This document shows, piece by piece, positions 7,621 through 15,928 of a stretch of 64,000 nt of DNA. Location of the stretch: the NCBI GenBank assembly GCA_031292485.1, contig JARLHA010000037.1, positions 1 through 64,000 on the forward strand, given 5' to 3'. The stretch is from Mucilaginibacter sp. Lineage in GTDB: Bacteria > Bacteroidota > Bacteroidia > Sphingobacteriales > Sphingobacteriaceae. The position numbers were made by a program, and so were the translations under genes. The notes below the pieces were generated by a model. That model saw only the letters and a program-made list of their open reading frames with translations, was not told the DNA's origin and ran no database searches. Position 1 is the stretch's first letter; each line of letters starts with the position of its first letter.

Positions 7621-8790
7621 CTAAATAATAGCCCTCACAAAAGAGATCTTTCTCAGCAGGCCCGCGAACAAGAATGAGCCTGCAACCGCAGCCGGGGCTA
7701 CTACTATTAATTTGATAGCCGGGTTAACGTCCCATGATTTCACCAGCAGGGATAAAGTAATAAGCACCAGTGGATGGAAAATATAGACCGCAAAAGCATT
7801 GGCAGATAAGCCATTCATAAAAGGAGTGGAGTTGTTCCATTTAAATTTGGCGATGCATAGCAGGGCGGCCATGATCATGATGCCTGTGATCTGCTCCCAT
7901 AATGAATAGGAGAGGGCAACCGGGTTCCATCCGCCATTAAATAAGTTACCGGGGAATTTCAGGATCAAAAACAGGATAAATATGACGGGTAAAACCAGGA
8001 GCACCAAAAATAAAGCACCATTCCTCATTAATTTACCCTGTTTTAAATTTAATTGATGGAGCCAGTTATTATTTGACGCGACAATGCCCAATATGAAAAG
8101 GACGATGTATTGAGGAAAATATCCCAATTGAAATCCGAGCGGCGACAATACCCAGCCAGTCGGCCAGATGAGCCGGGTTAAAAAGGAGAACAGGCCCAGC
8201 GCCAGGCCTCCGATCACTATTTGCTTGTTTGAAGGAAAATTAAGTTTTATGCTAAAGTTGAACGCTGGGATACTTTTATAAGTCAGGTACACCAGATTAA
8301 AAATAAGCAGTGCGGCTACAAACCACATCACCCCAAAGTCAATCCAGTGATGGTAGCCGGACATATATTCCATAAAAGAATGATGCTGCCCGTAGCCGTA
8401 ATGCTCCACCATATAATTTAGTATGGGCGATAATACCAGAGCATAAAATACCAGCGGGATGCCCAGCCTTTTCAGGCGATCGGCCAAAAATTTGGCGGTA
8501 CCCTTTTTTTGATAAGATGGCGCGATAAACAAAGCCGACAGGAAAAAGAAAAAACCCATAAAAAACGACTGGTTGGCGGCTACAAAAACCGTCATCGGGA
8601 AAAGTGCCCCCAGCAGGTGCGTTTTTTGCTGGAAATACCAGCTGCCGGGCGCGCCATAGGTAATAAATGAATGGTGCAGTACCACCAATACCGTCATCAA
8701 TATCTTTAGGTGGTTGATGTAATTGATTTTTTCTGTTGATTTTTTTTCAGGTGTCAGCAAGGCAGTGTTTTCGGTTTTTACAGGTTCCAT
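7621..8790 (-). CDS. acyltransferase 3 family membrane protein
   Basis: A 389-residue integral membrane protein with about ten predicted helices and the acyltransferase-3 (Acyl_transf_3) layout. The N-terminal motif INHLKILMTVLVVLHHSF carries the conserved histidines, and FFFFLSALFIAPSYQKKG with DRLKRLGIPLVFY follows as in OpgC- and OafA-like members. These enzymes move acyl groups across or onto glycans, lipids or peptides at the cytoplasmic membrane; the acceptor is not evident. The start MEPVKTEN was chosen over an upstream extension. It is far from the polysaccharide locus, which has its own member at 45407. Confidence 0.85.
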   Translation of the reverse strand: MEPVKTENTALLTPEKKSTEKINYINHLKILMTVLVVLHHSFITYGAPGSWYFQQKTHLLGALFPMTVFVAANQSFFMGFFFFLSALFIAPSYQKKGTAKFLADRLKRLGIPLVFYALVLSPILNYMVEHYGYGQHHSFMEYMSGYHHWIDFGVMWFVAALLIFNLVYLTYKSIPAFNFSIKLNFPSNKQIVIGGLALGLFSFLTRLIWPTGWVLSPLGFQLGYFPQYIVLFILGIVASNNNWLHQLNLKQGKLMRNGALFLVLLVLPVIFILFLILKFPGNLFNGGWNPVALSYSLWEQITGIMIMAALLCIAKFKWNNSTPFMNGLSANAFAVYIFHPLVLITLSLLVKSWDVNPAIKLIVVAPAAVAGSFLFAGLLRKISFVRAII

Positions 8791-8982
8791 CGCAGCAATT
8801 TTAAAGATAGTTTTTGATCCTAAATAAATTGACAACCAAATTGTTATGGTGTTGCAATATTAGGGTGAAAAAATCGGAAGCAAGTTCCCGGTGGTCAAAG
8901 GATTGGGTCGGTTGGTCAAAAAAAAACAAATGGTGAAGTAGTTAACGGATCGGAAGGTAAAAACCAGCTGTTGTTTGCTTTT

Positions 8983-9783
8983 TTATTTTTTGATACTCAC
9001 CTCTGTCGTCGCTGTCCTGCGTGTCGCGGTGTAAACTATCCCGTTTACCATTTCGTACCCGGTTGAAACGCTTTGGGCATATCGTTTTAAAATAACTCCG
9101 CTAAAGTTGTCGATCAGCAAAGATCCGTTGATGCGGCTATTCATATTGCCCCCCAATATGGAGGTTTTGTGGGTTATGGTAGTGGTGCGCCCTGTGATGG
9201 CATAAATGGTATAAATGGTTTCTTTTGAAGGTGTGGCGTCCGTCCATGAATAGCCTTTTTTAACAGCGGGGTTTACCGGAAAATCCGCTATAAATTGCAG
9301 CGTGGAACCGGGCGATAAAAATTCCGGCTGGATCCCGGTGAATGATAAAAGCGTGTCGTTTACGGCCGCGGTATTTCTTACGCTCAATATTTCCCCCTTA
9401 TTATTTACCATAACGGCCGACCGGGCGTTTAGCATTTTCTGCAAGCCCACCTGGATGGCAGAATTGGGGTCGGCGGGTTTATCGGAATTATACACCATGT
9501 TTTGGTCCATTGCATTGATGGTATCAATAATTTTATCTGTGGCAATGGTAATTGCTGCTCCCTTTGCAGATACATCTGTCACCCTATAAGTTTTTGTGAC
9601 GATTGAGAATGAACTTACGTGCAAGGTCTGGCTTCCGCGCTGCAATACGCAATTTGATTTGGTTAATACCTGCCGCTGAAATTCGTCGCCTTTTTTAAAC
9701 CTAACCTGCGCACACGCAACACCGCTTATAACCGACAGGAATATAAGCAGGGTATGTTTGGCTCTGGTTGGCGTAATCTTCAT
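8983..9783 (-). CDS. exported protein of unknown function
   Basis: A 266-residue protein with an N-terminal signal sequence (TLLIFLSVISGVACAQ; probable cleavage after ACA). The mature part is rich in beta-strand-forming residues, with no catalytic motif recognised. Features include ILSVRNTAAVNDTLLSF and GSTLQFIADFPVNPAVKKGY, which resemble Bacteroidota secreted proteins of the DUF6263 type, though this assignment is tentative. It lies 89 bp downstream of the proline-rich gene on the same strand and might be co-transcribed with that pair. Confidence 0.6.
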   Translation of the reverse strand: MKITPTRAKHTLLIFLSVISGVACAQVRFKKGDEFQRQVLTKSNCVLQRGSQTLHVSSFSIVTKTYRVTDVSAKGAAITIATDKIIDTINAMDQNMVYNSDKPADPNSAIQVGLQKMLNARSAVMVNNKGEILSVRNTAAVNDTLLSFTGIQPEFLSPGSTLQFIADFPVNPAVKKGYSWTDATPSKETIYTIYAITGRTTTITHKTSILGGNMNSRINGSLLIDNFSGVILKRYAQSVSTGYEMVNGIVYTATRRTATTEVSIKK

Positions 9784-9872
9784 TTTTTGTATTTCTTAAT
9801 GAATCTGTTCTGCGGGACAGACGGGTATGTTGGTTCTGACGATTCTTGAGCTTTTGAATAAGCCAGCCGGAA

Positions 9873-10598
9873 TTAAATTCTGAGCGGTTTGGTTTTAAAT
9901 TTAGGTTTACCCTTACGTCTGCTTTTAACCGCTTTTTCCACAGAAGATGCAGCCAGTTTTATACTGATGTCACCCGGTATTGCCGGTGTCGGCCAGTACA
10001 TCGGTGCATTCCCTGGCGGCAGCGAAGGCGATTTCAGGCTTAATACCTCGGGCATTAGCGGGATAAGTAGTTTTCCGGGCGATGTTTGGCCTGACGATGC
10101 CGGCTCTTGCGGTAAAGGCGGCATTTCCGGGGACGCCGGAAGGGGGAGGTCAATAACCTCCGGGGTCGGCTTGTCCTGCAAAGTTTGCTGTGGCAGCGAT
10201 GGTGCATCGGGTGCGTCCGGTAAAGGAATATCGGGATCTTCCGGGTCAATACTCAATTTATCCGGCCCGCCGGGTGAAGCTGCAAAAGGCGGTGTCGTAA
10301 TGATAGCGGCCAGATACGGCATTTTAACAGGAGGTGCCGCCGGCTGGGCAGGAATTGGTATATCAACAGGGGTAAGTATGGTTGGTTTGGCTGTTGCCGG
10401 CTTCCCTGTCGTATTTCCCCTGGTGATGGTTCCCGGGGGCAAAGGTGGGGGCACATTCCAGTCTGATAAGTTGTGTACCTGCGCTGCTGCGGTATTTAAT
10501 GAGATGCTGAAAGCAATTAGCGTAACTATCAAAACAAGCAGTAGTTTTATACAGCCTTTGATTTTAGTTGTTTGTATGGGTAGATACGTTGTTGCCAT
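9873..10598 (-). CDS. proline-rich exported protein
   Basis: A 241-residue protein with a basic start and strong hydrophobic signal (CIKLLLVLIVTLIAFSISLN, cleavage likely after AAA-Q). The mature chain is extremely proline-rich, with repeating units such as PPLPPGT, IPIPAQPAAPP, DIPLPDAPDAPSLPQQ and MPPLPQEP, and ends in a basic tail (SRRKGKPKFKTKPLRI). The composition suggests an extended, periplasm- or wall-spanning polypeptide, not an enzyme. It starts 4 bp after the outer-membrane-like gene ends, so the two are probably co-translated. A glycine-rich open frame on the other strand is its shadow; the signal peptide and operon position favour this strand. Confidence 0.6.
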   Translation of the reverse strand: MATTYLPIQTTKIKGCIKLLLVLIVTLIAFSISLNTAAAQVHNLSDWNVPPPLPPGTITRGNTTGKPATAKPTILTPVDIPIPAQPAAPPVKMPYLAAIITTPPFAASPGGPDKLSIDPEDPDIPLPDAPDAPSLPQQTLQDKPTPEVIDLPLPASPEMPPLPQEPASSGQTSPGKLLIPLMPEVLSLKSPSLPPGNAPMYWPTPAIPGDISIKLAASSVEKAVKSRRKGKPKFKTKPLRI

Positions 10599-10602
10599 TA
10601 AA

Positions 10603-11451
10603 TTATCTTGCCACCGATAGCGGATAGCATATTACAAATGTTGAATTTATTTTGTCTGAAGAATATCTTGTTAAATCAGTTATGCCAATGCCGATAGCTA
10701 AAGGACTATTAAAAGGTTTTATGCCCAATGAACATCCTAAATTTATTCCGGACCATTCAGTATTAAAGTTAACATTTTTTATTAACTCGTAAGATATGCT
10801 TCCAAATATTGCGGTGCCATGTGCGCCCCTGCCATTCGTTATATCCAGGGGGCTTTTTGTATAAAAGCGCCCGTTACCTATACCGATGGTATAAGTAAGC
10901 TTTGAGCCGCCGTTCGCAGCGGACGGCAGCCATTGCAAGGCATGGCTAAAAGCAAAATAAAACGTTGACCCTGGCGAATCTGACTCGTGTTTGCTTGCAA
11001 ACAACTGTAAGCCGCCTGCAGAGATGCTGCTGCCGGTAAAAATTTGGCGGCTCACTTCAAAATTCCCCGAAAGGTCTCTTACATCATGCACACTGGTTAT
11101 ATTCATACTCAAAGCAATATTTACCGTTTTTTGCGGGTCACCTGCACAAAAGCCGCCAAAGGCTATCAAATCGGGCGTATTACGATAAGGTTGTGGATAA
11201 TCACCCCCTAACCCGCCAAATATATACGTGCCGAAACCACCCCAGCCCGATGGCGAGATCAGGTTTTGTAATACACCATTTGGTAAAAGCTCATCCCTGT
11301 TTCCTGTAGCTTTAACAGGTGCAAGTAACGAATCCGTCTTTTTTTGCAGGGCACCTTCAAAAGTGGTTTGTGCAAATGCAGCACCTGAATAAACCAAATA
11401 CAGGGTCAGCATAAAAAAAATTAGTCCCCATATTTTTAATCTGCAATTCAT
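10603..11451 (-). CDS. outer-membrane-like exported protein, unknown function
   Basis: A 282-residue protein with a signal peptide (FFMLTLYLVYSGAAFAQ). The mature part is glycine- and aromatic-rich with alternating beta-strand patterns (for example KLTYTIGIGNGRFY, NLGCSLGIKPFNSPLAIGIGI) and ends on a strand-like segment STFVICYPLSVAR, which suggests an outer-membrane barrel or barrel-associated protein. No named family was recognised. It is the first gene of a two-gene unit with the proline-rich gene, separated by 4 bp. An 18-bp palindrome shared with the response regulator gene lies about 205 bp before its start. Confidence 0.55.
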   Translation of the reverse strand: MNCRLKIWGLIFFMLTLYLVYSGAAFAQTTFEGALQKKTDSLLAPVKATGNRDELLPNGVLQNLISPSGWGGFGTYIFGGLGGDYPQPYRNTPDLIAFGGFCAGDPQKTVNIALSMNITSVHDVRDLSGNFEVSRQIFTGSSISAGGLQLFASKHESDSPGSTFYFAFSHALQWLPSAANGGSKLTYTIGIGNGRFYTKSPLDITNGRGAHGTAIFGSISYELIKNVNFNTEWSGINLGCSLGIKPFNSPLAIGIGITDLTRYSSDKINSTFVICYPLSVAR

Positions 11452-11655
11452 TAGCTTAAAATATCAAGGGTTTAGTTAGAAAAAAGGGTGATAACGTCAC
11501 TCTAAATTAAGTATTTTTTATAGAAAAGCATTAGCGGGCCTAAATAAATAGAAGGTAACCATCATATTAAAAACATGCAACCACCGCTCATTTTTTAATT
11601 GCCCGGCCTGGCTTAACAAATACATGTAAATATACGCGCTATTATACCCGTAAAA

Positions 11656-11673
11656 ATACCAACTGCTTTGTAT
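11656..11673. promoter_or_regulatory. candidate operator, copy 1 of shared palindrome
   Basis: ATACCAACTGCTTTGTAT fits ATAC-n-AAC-nn-GTT-n-GTAT with one mismatch. The same palindrome, perfect in its paired positions, is at 14563-14580 before the response regulator gene, in the same orientation and with matching flanks (AAAAA before, TTG and a GC-rich hairpin after). It lies between the outer-membrane-like gene (start 11451, leftward) and a small membrane ORF (start 11732, rightward). Confidence 0.55.
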
Positions 11674-11731
11674 TGTTCGCCAGGGCGCCGGCCCCTAAAA
11701 TTGTATTGTAAAAAAATTAAAGTTAAGGCAT

Positions 11732-11935
11732 ATGAAAAATTTAGAATATTTAATTTATTGTATTCCCGTTATCTTTATCCTGTTATCACGCAAGTATTTG
11801 CTCAAATACCATAAGCTAAGGAACACCGGAAAAATCCCCTGCATTATTAGTGCGAAGCAGCGTAAAAACGTGTATTTCTACCTGGCGATATTATCCGCAG
11901 TAGCCATTTTAATTATTCAAATTCAGTTTTTATGA
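11732..11935 (+). CDS. small two-helix membrane protein (tentative)
   Basis: A 67-residue open frame whose product would have two hydrophobic helices (YLIYCIPVIFILLS near 6-19 and VYFYLAILSAVAILIIQIQF near 47-66) joined by a basic loop, a plausible topology for a real small inner-membrane protein. No family was recognised. It begins 58 bp after the palindrome at 11656-11673, about the distance between the second copy and the response regulator gene, and precedes the sensor kinase gene on the same strand. Coding status is uncertain. Confidence 0.4.
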   Translation: MKNLEYLIYCIPVIFILLSRKYLLKYHKLRNTGKIPCIISAKQRKNVYFYLAILSAVAILIIQIQFL

Positions 11936-12092
11936 TCAGATAACATACTTTAACTGCCATATAAAGTAAGCGCCTGCTGAGCATAAATTTTCATAAATAC
12001 TTAGTGATTTTGAACCGGTAAAGCAGGTATAACCGGCGCTTTTGCCGATAAGTTTGAAATTGCTACCTTTAACATGGAACACGCCTGCAGCT

Positions 12093-13880
12093 ATGAAACA
12101 CTTTTTTTCTATTTGCTTTTTTTTAGCTGCAATTTCGTGCTCCGGTCAAAATATTGACAGTTTAAAAAAAATTATTTTCGGAAATGCATCCAGCCAAAAA
12201 CGTTTAAATGCCGCAACAGCGTTTTTAAGCCATCCCTCGCGAAAAAACCCGGAAGAAACCCTTGAAATTGCCAGGAAAGGATTAAGCCTCGCCAGCCGGT
12301 CAGGTGATAAAAAAGCTACAGGTTTTATACTGCTGGCTATTGGAAAAACGTATGGTTTAACAGCGAAATATGATTCCGCCTCCTATTATTTTGATAGGGC
12401 GACTGCAGTTTTCGGTACTATTAAAAACCAGGCTTCTGTAACAGATGAATATACCGGGTTGGTAAAATCATACGCTCAACTGAAGGAGTACGATAAGGCG
12501 ATTAAACTTAATTGTATCGTTATCTCTGTTAGCCCTAAAACCGGCTCGCGCCTGCAACTGATGAGTGCTTTGCGCCGGGCCGGCGCATTATACGAGGCCA
12601 GGCAGGATTACCGCGAAGCGCTCAATTATTTCAGACAAGCCTTTGATATCAGCGATTCGCTGGATTTTGTTCAAAAAACAAAAGAAAACACCTCCGAAGC
12701 ATTCAGCCGGAATTTTATGAAGGATGTTTTGGGAAGTTTAAAACAGAAAAGTGGATCGGAGCAGGATATTTTAAAAACCATCGAAACAAAAAAATTCCTG
12801 AATGATACGCTGGCCCTCACCATCAACTATTTTAACCTGGGCGTATTATATAAAAGTAAAAAGTTGTATCCGCAATCATTGGATGCATTGCAAAAATGTT
12901 TACAGTACGCCATTAAAATAAATTATGGGGCCATGCAAAGCAGCGCAGTAAATGAAATAGCTGACCTATATGAGCAAAGGGGAGATTACAGGCAATCGCT
13001 TATTTATTTAAAGAAACATATAGCGTTGAATGCTTTAAATAATACCGGCCAGTCAAAAACTATTGATGAGCTGCAAACCAAATACGAGATAACTCAAAGA
13101 GAAGACCAGGTGTTGCAACAGCAGTTTGAGATAACCAAACGCAATTACTGGATGACCGGTATATTTGTGATGATAGGGTTAATGTTTTTTATAGGGTTTA
13201 CTTACTATAGGCAAACAAAGTTAAAACAACGCAACATTGCCATGCAGGCAATAATTGAAACGGAAGAAAACGAACGAAAAAGGATAGCACAGGACCTGCA
13301 TGACAGTGTTAGCCAAACCATGACGGCTGCCAAAATTAATTTAACTGTTATTGGCGGCGAATTACCTTTTGTAAACGACGCGCAAAAGAAACGTTTCGAG
13401 AAAGCCATCAAACTGGTTGATGACGGTTTCAGGGAAGTGCGGACGATATCGCATAATATGATGCCCTGGGCGCTTCATGAAACCGGTCTGGCCCTTGTTA
13501 TAAAACAATTTATTGAGAACATTGAAAACGATACGATAGCCATCAAGTTTTTCAGCAGCGGCTTTGAAACGCCCTTCGATGCAACAACCGAAATTATTTT
13601 ATACCGGGTTTTGCAGGAATGTGTAAACAATGTAATGAAGCATGCAAACGCAAACAGGCTTGATATTTCGTTGATAAGGGATGATAAGAACATCAGTTTA
13701 ACAATTGAGGACAATGGCAATGGATTTGATGCCGCAGGACCCGGCGCTTATTGGGGAATAGGATTGAACAACCTGAGATCGCGGATCAATTTTTTAAAGG
13801 GGAAGGTAGAGATCGACTCACAGGTGGGTAAAGGTACGCTGGTATCTGTGTACGTCCCGCTTACTTATAAAACCTTATAA
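12093..13880 (+). CDS. TPR-containing sensor histidine kinase (NarX/DesK type)
   Basis: A 595-residue sensor kinase. After an exported N-terminus (FFSICFFLAAISCSGQN, possibly lipidated at Cys) comes a periplasmic region of about 320 residues with tetratricopeptide-like repeats (for example AGALYEARQDYREALNYFRQA, split over helices). One membrane helix follows (about 351-371, YWMTGIFVMIGLMFFIGFTYY shortened), then a HisKA_3 dimerisation helix with the phospho-acceptor in RIAQDLHDSVSQT (His near 406) and a HATPase_c domain with N-box ECVNNVMKHA and G-box IEDNGNGFD. It partners NarL/FixJ-type regulators, and the convergent regulator next door is the obvious mate; their 3' ends overlap by 6 bp. 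The start at MKHFFSI was chosen because it gives a signal peptide. Confidence 0.88.
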   Translation: MKHFFSICFFLAAISCSGQNIDSLKKIIFGNASSQKRLNAATAFLSHPSRKNPEETLEIARKGLSLASRSGDKKATGFILLAIGKTYGLTAKYDSASYYFDRATAVFGTIKNQASVTDEYTGLVKSYAQLKEYDKAIKLNCIVISVSPKTGSRLQLMSALRRAGALYEARQDYREALNYFRQAFDISDSLDFVQKTKENTSEAFSRNFMKDVLGSLKQKSGSEQDILKTIETKKFLNDTLALTINYFNLGVLYKSKKLYPQSLDALQKCLQYAIKINYGAMQSSAVNEIADLYEQRGDYRQSLIYLKKHIALNALNNTGQSKTIDELQTKYEITQREDQVLQQQFEITKRNYWMTGIFVMIGLMFFIGFTYYRQTKLKQRNIAMQAIIETEENERKRIAQDLHDSVSQTMTAAKINLTVIGGELPFVNDAQKKRFEKAIKLVDDGFREVRTISHNMMPWALHETGLALVIKQFIENIENDTIAIKFFSSGFETPFDATTEIILYRVLQECVNNVMKHANANRLDISLIRDDKNISLTIEDNGNGFDAAGPGAYWGIGLNNLRSRINFLKGKVEIDSQVGKGTLVSVYVPLTYKTL

Positions 13881-14516
13881 ATTATATTGCAGGATAAACT
13901 TGGTGAGTTCAACCGGGTTTTTCAGGTTCAGTTTTTGCATAATATTTTTCCGGTGTGTTTCAATCGTGTAAATGCTCAGGTTGAGGTGATTGGCCATCTG
14001 CTGGTTGGTGAAATCCTGTTTGATGAATTGCAATAGTTCAATTTCCCGTTTGGTGAGCTGGAATTGTTTTAAAAAGGGGTCCAATTCATCAAATGTTGAA
14101 TTGCCCGAAGGTTGTTTGTACGGAAAGCACGACTGCCCCTGCCATACCAAACGCAATACCTGCAATAGTTGGCTCTTTTCGGCATTTTTTAAAATATACC
14201 CATTTGCGCCACCGGCCTTTGCTTTTTCAATCAGGTGCTCTTCGTTATAGGTAGAAAGCATCACCACTTTAATTTTAGGGTAGCAGGATTTCACCCGTTT
14301 AAGCACTTCAAAGCCATTCATGCCGGGCATATTGATGTCGAGCAATATGAGGTCGGGGGTTTGAGAATTTAGTAAACTCAGTACTTCCCTGCCATTGGCA
14401 GCGATGTTCATAACCTCAATATCAGCTTCGGTTTGCAGCAGCATGCAAAGCCCGTTGATAAATAAGGTATGATCATCCGCTATGATCACCGATAATTTTT
14501 CAGATGTCATTTCCAT
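13875..14516 (-). CDS. NarL/FixJ-family (LuxR-type HTH) response regulator
   Basis: A two-domain response regulator of 213 residues. The receiver starts LSVIIADDHTLFINGL with acidic pair DD, the phosphorylation Asp is in PDLILLDINMPGMNG, and VVMLSTYNEEHL and GYILKNA supply the conserved Ser/Thr and Lys. The C-terminal LuxR-type helix-turn-helix reads LTKREIELLQFIKQDF, NQQMANHLNLSIYTIETHR, KNIMQKL. Two in-frame ATGs (14516 and 14510) are possible; longer upstream frames add non-homologous sequence. It converges on the sensor kinase gene with a 6-bp overlap of ends. A palindrome about 47-53 bp upstream suggests autoregulation. Confidence 0.9.
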   Translation of the reverse strand: MEMTSEKLSVIIADDHTLFINGLCMLLQTEADIEVMNIAANGREVLSLLNSQTPDLILLDINMPGMNGFEVLKRVKSCYPKIKVVMLSTYNEEHLIEKAKAGGANGYILKNAEKSQLLQVLRLVWQGQSCFPYKQPSGNSTFDELDPFLKQFQLTKREIELLQFIKQDFTNQQMANHLNLSIYTIETHRKNIMQKLNLKNPVELTKFILQYNL

Positions 14517-14562
14517 TGTAATAATTATCGGTAAAACTAAGCATTGTGGCTCCGGTAAAAAA

Positions 14563-14580
14563 ATACCAACTGGTTTGTAT
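14563..14580. promoter_or_regulatory. candidate operator, copy 2 of shared palindrome
   Basis: ATACCAACTGGTTTGTAT is a perfect interrupted palindrome, ATAC-n-AAC-nn-GTT-n-GTAT. LuxR-type response regulators bind such dyads as dimers. It lies about 50 bp before the response regulator start and recurs at 11656-11673. A GC-rich hairpin (CCCCCGGGGGG) follows at about 14585. Confidence 0.6.
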
Positions 14581-14735
14581 TGCGCCCCCGGGGGGCACTG
14601 CATAACTTGTGCCTGCAAAACGATCCTACTGTCACCATGAACAACAGCACTCATCCGGCTCCCGGATAAAGAATATTAAAACCAGCGTGAATTATATGGC
14701 CGGTAAACTACTATACACATCTTAACCCGGAATTT

Positions 14736-14861
14736 ATGAAAGATTTAATCAGCACGGCAATAATAATGGTGCTTTGCATAGTGGCCCTCGTATTGAGGAA
14801 TACGAATGAAGATACCGTTGCTCAACATAAACCTGACTCTAAAAAGCGGGATGAGCGCTAA
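14736..14861 (+). CDS. 41-residue single-helix membrane peptide (tentative)
   Basis: An open frame of 41 codons with one hydrophobic helix (ISTAIIMVLCIVALVL, residues 5-20) followed by a short polar, charged tail ending KPDSKKRDER. The composition is typical of genuine small membrane proteins in intergenic regions, and the ATG stands a few bases after an A/T-rich stretch. No homologue is recognised and no ribosome-binding signal is visible. It lies between the divergent response regulator promoter and the tRNA-Gln gene. Confidence 0.35.
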   Translation: MKDLISTAIIMVLCIVALVLRNTNEDTVAQHKPDSKKRDER

Positions 14862-15012
14862 GAGAAAAAGTGATACGTAACAAAATAAAAAAGGCGATAG
14901 CAGTGTGGTTAGCCTTTTGATATCGGGGAAAAGGCCAAACGTTCTCAGGAACGAAAATAAAGGTAGTTTTTCACGGCTATGCAGTGAAATCTCTTTCGCG
15001 GCGCTTTTTTTG

Positions 15013-15083
15013 TTTTCCTGCAAGGGCTCGAACCTCAATCCTCAGAGCCAGAATCTGATGTGTTACCATTACACCACAGGAAA
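15013..15083 (-). tRNA. tRNA-Gln (anticodon CTG)
   Basis: On the reverse strand a cloverleaf folds: acceptor TTTCCTG paired with CAGGAAA, D-stem GTGT/ACAC with loop AATGGTA, anticodon stem TCAGA/TCTGA with loop TTCTGGC (anticodon CTG, glutamine codon CAG), and T-arm with loop TTCGAGC. The T-stem TGAGG/CCTTG holds two G-U-type pairs and is somewhat weak. CCA is not encoded. Coordinates exclude CCA. Confidence 0.88.
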
Positions 15084-15213
15084 ATTTATTATAAAAGGAA
15101 CCGTACTTGAAACGGGTCTGATTTTAGGGCCATTCTGGCGACCATGATCCGGCTACAAATATAGAAATAATGCTATTTATACGCTTATAAACTGTGATGG
15201 AAATAGACGATTT

Positions 15214-15720
15214 TTATTTGAATATCTTCAGTATTGATCCCCAAAACCAGCTTTCATCCGCTTTGATCATTGTTTCCAGGGTTTTATCAACATTTTTTGC
15301 CAGTTTGTTAATGTCGGTAACTGATTTATGAAAGGTTTTGTACGCCGGATCTTTTTTGTCGCCTTCAACTTTTACCAGCTCGTCTAATATTTTAATTACG
15401 GGGTCAAGTTCGCGTTTACGGCGCTCTTTGGCCACCTGCCGGGCTATGTTCCATGTGTCCTTATCTGCATAAAAATATTCTTTACGCTCGCCGGCCCGCA
15501 ATTGCTTTTCAACCAGGCCCCAGTTGATCAGGTCGCGGACCGTCATATTAACATTCCCGCGCGATATACTTAACGCTTCCATTATTTCTTCGGTGGTTAA
15601 GGCATCAGGGGTTATCAGCAGCAAAGCATGCACCTGGGCCATGGTTCGGTTTATACCCCACTCGGAACCTAATTTGCCCCATGCCTCAATAAATTTTTGT
15701 TTTGCTTCCGGTAATTCCAT
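15214..15720 (-). CDS. GbsR/MarR-family transcriptional regulator
   Basis: A 168-residue winged-helix regulator of the GbsR branch. It begins with a helix MELPEAKQKFIEAWGKLGSE, then WGINRTMAQVHALLLITPDA and the recognition unit LTTEEIMEALSISRGNVNM, TVRDLINWGLVEKQLRAGER (wing). The C-terminal half (about 90-168) is a charged helical dimerisation region. The start MELPEAKQ was preferred over an extension of five residues. A perfect TTTCAA-6-TTGAAA dyad sits 27 bp upstream and may be its own operator. It is divergent from the Tat-exported sugar isomerase-like gene. The regulated pathway is unknown. Confidence 0.85.
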   Translation of the reverse strand: MELPEAKQKFIEAWGKLGSEWGINRTMAQVHALLLITPDALTTEEIMEALSISRGNVNMTVRDLINWGLVEKQLRAGERKEYFYADKDTWNIARQVAKERRKRELDPVIKILDELVKVEGDKKDPAYKTFHKSVTDINKLAKNVDKTLETMIKADESWFWGSILKIFK

Positions 15721-15746
15721 ATACAAATATACCAATGTTATCGAAC

Positions 15747-15764
15747 TTTCAAAATATATTGAAA
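15747..15764. promoter_or_regulatory. candidate GbsR operator
   Basis: TTTCAA-AATATA-TTGAAA is a perfect 6+6+6 dyad located 27-44 bp before the GbsR-like start codon, a position consistent with autorepression. A TTTCAA half-site recurs at about 15847 toward the divergent gene. Confidence 0.4.
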
Positions 15765-15869
15765 CTCAATTACTGGCATTTTGCCTCCGGGTAAAATTGA
15801 TACCCAATATTTTATTTATTAATTAAAATATTTTTTGCGATAAGCTTTCAATTGCCAATAATTTATCAA

Positions 15870-15877
15870 TAAATTTG
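15870..15877 (+). promoter_or_regulatory. TAnnTTTG -7 box before Tat-exported isomerase
   Basis: TAAATTTG fits the Bacteroidota -7 consensus and lies 51 bp before the ATG at 15929. Confidence 0.45.
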
Positions 15878-15928
15878 ATCTGCCTCAACAGTTAACCAAT
15901 TATTCTGTAAACTAACATTTTATTGATC

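Noticed and set aside
9889..10620. Glycine-rich forward frame of 243 residues
   Set aside because: It is the complement of the proline-rich gene. The reverse strand has a signal peptide and sits 4 bp from a co-directional exported gene.
14745..15147. Open frames on both strands over the tRNA
   Set aside because: They run through the tRNA-Gln gene and have no conserved-looking protein features.
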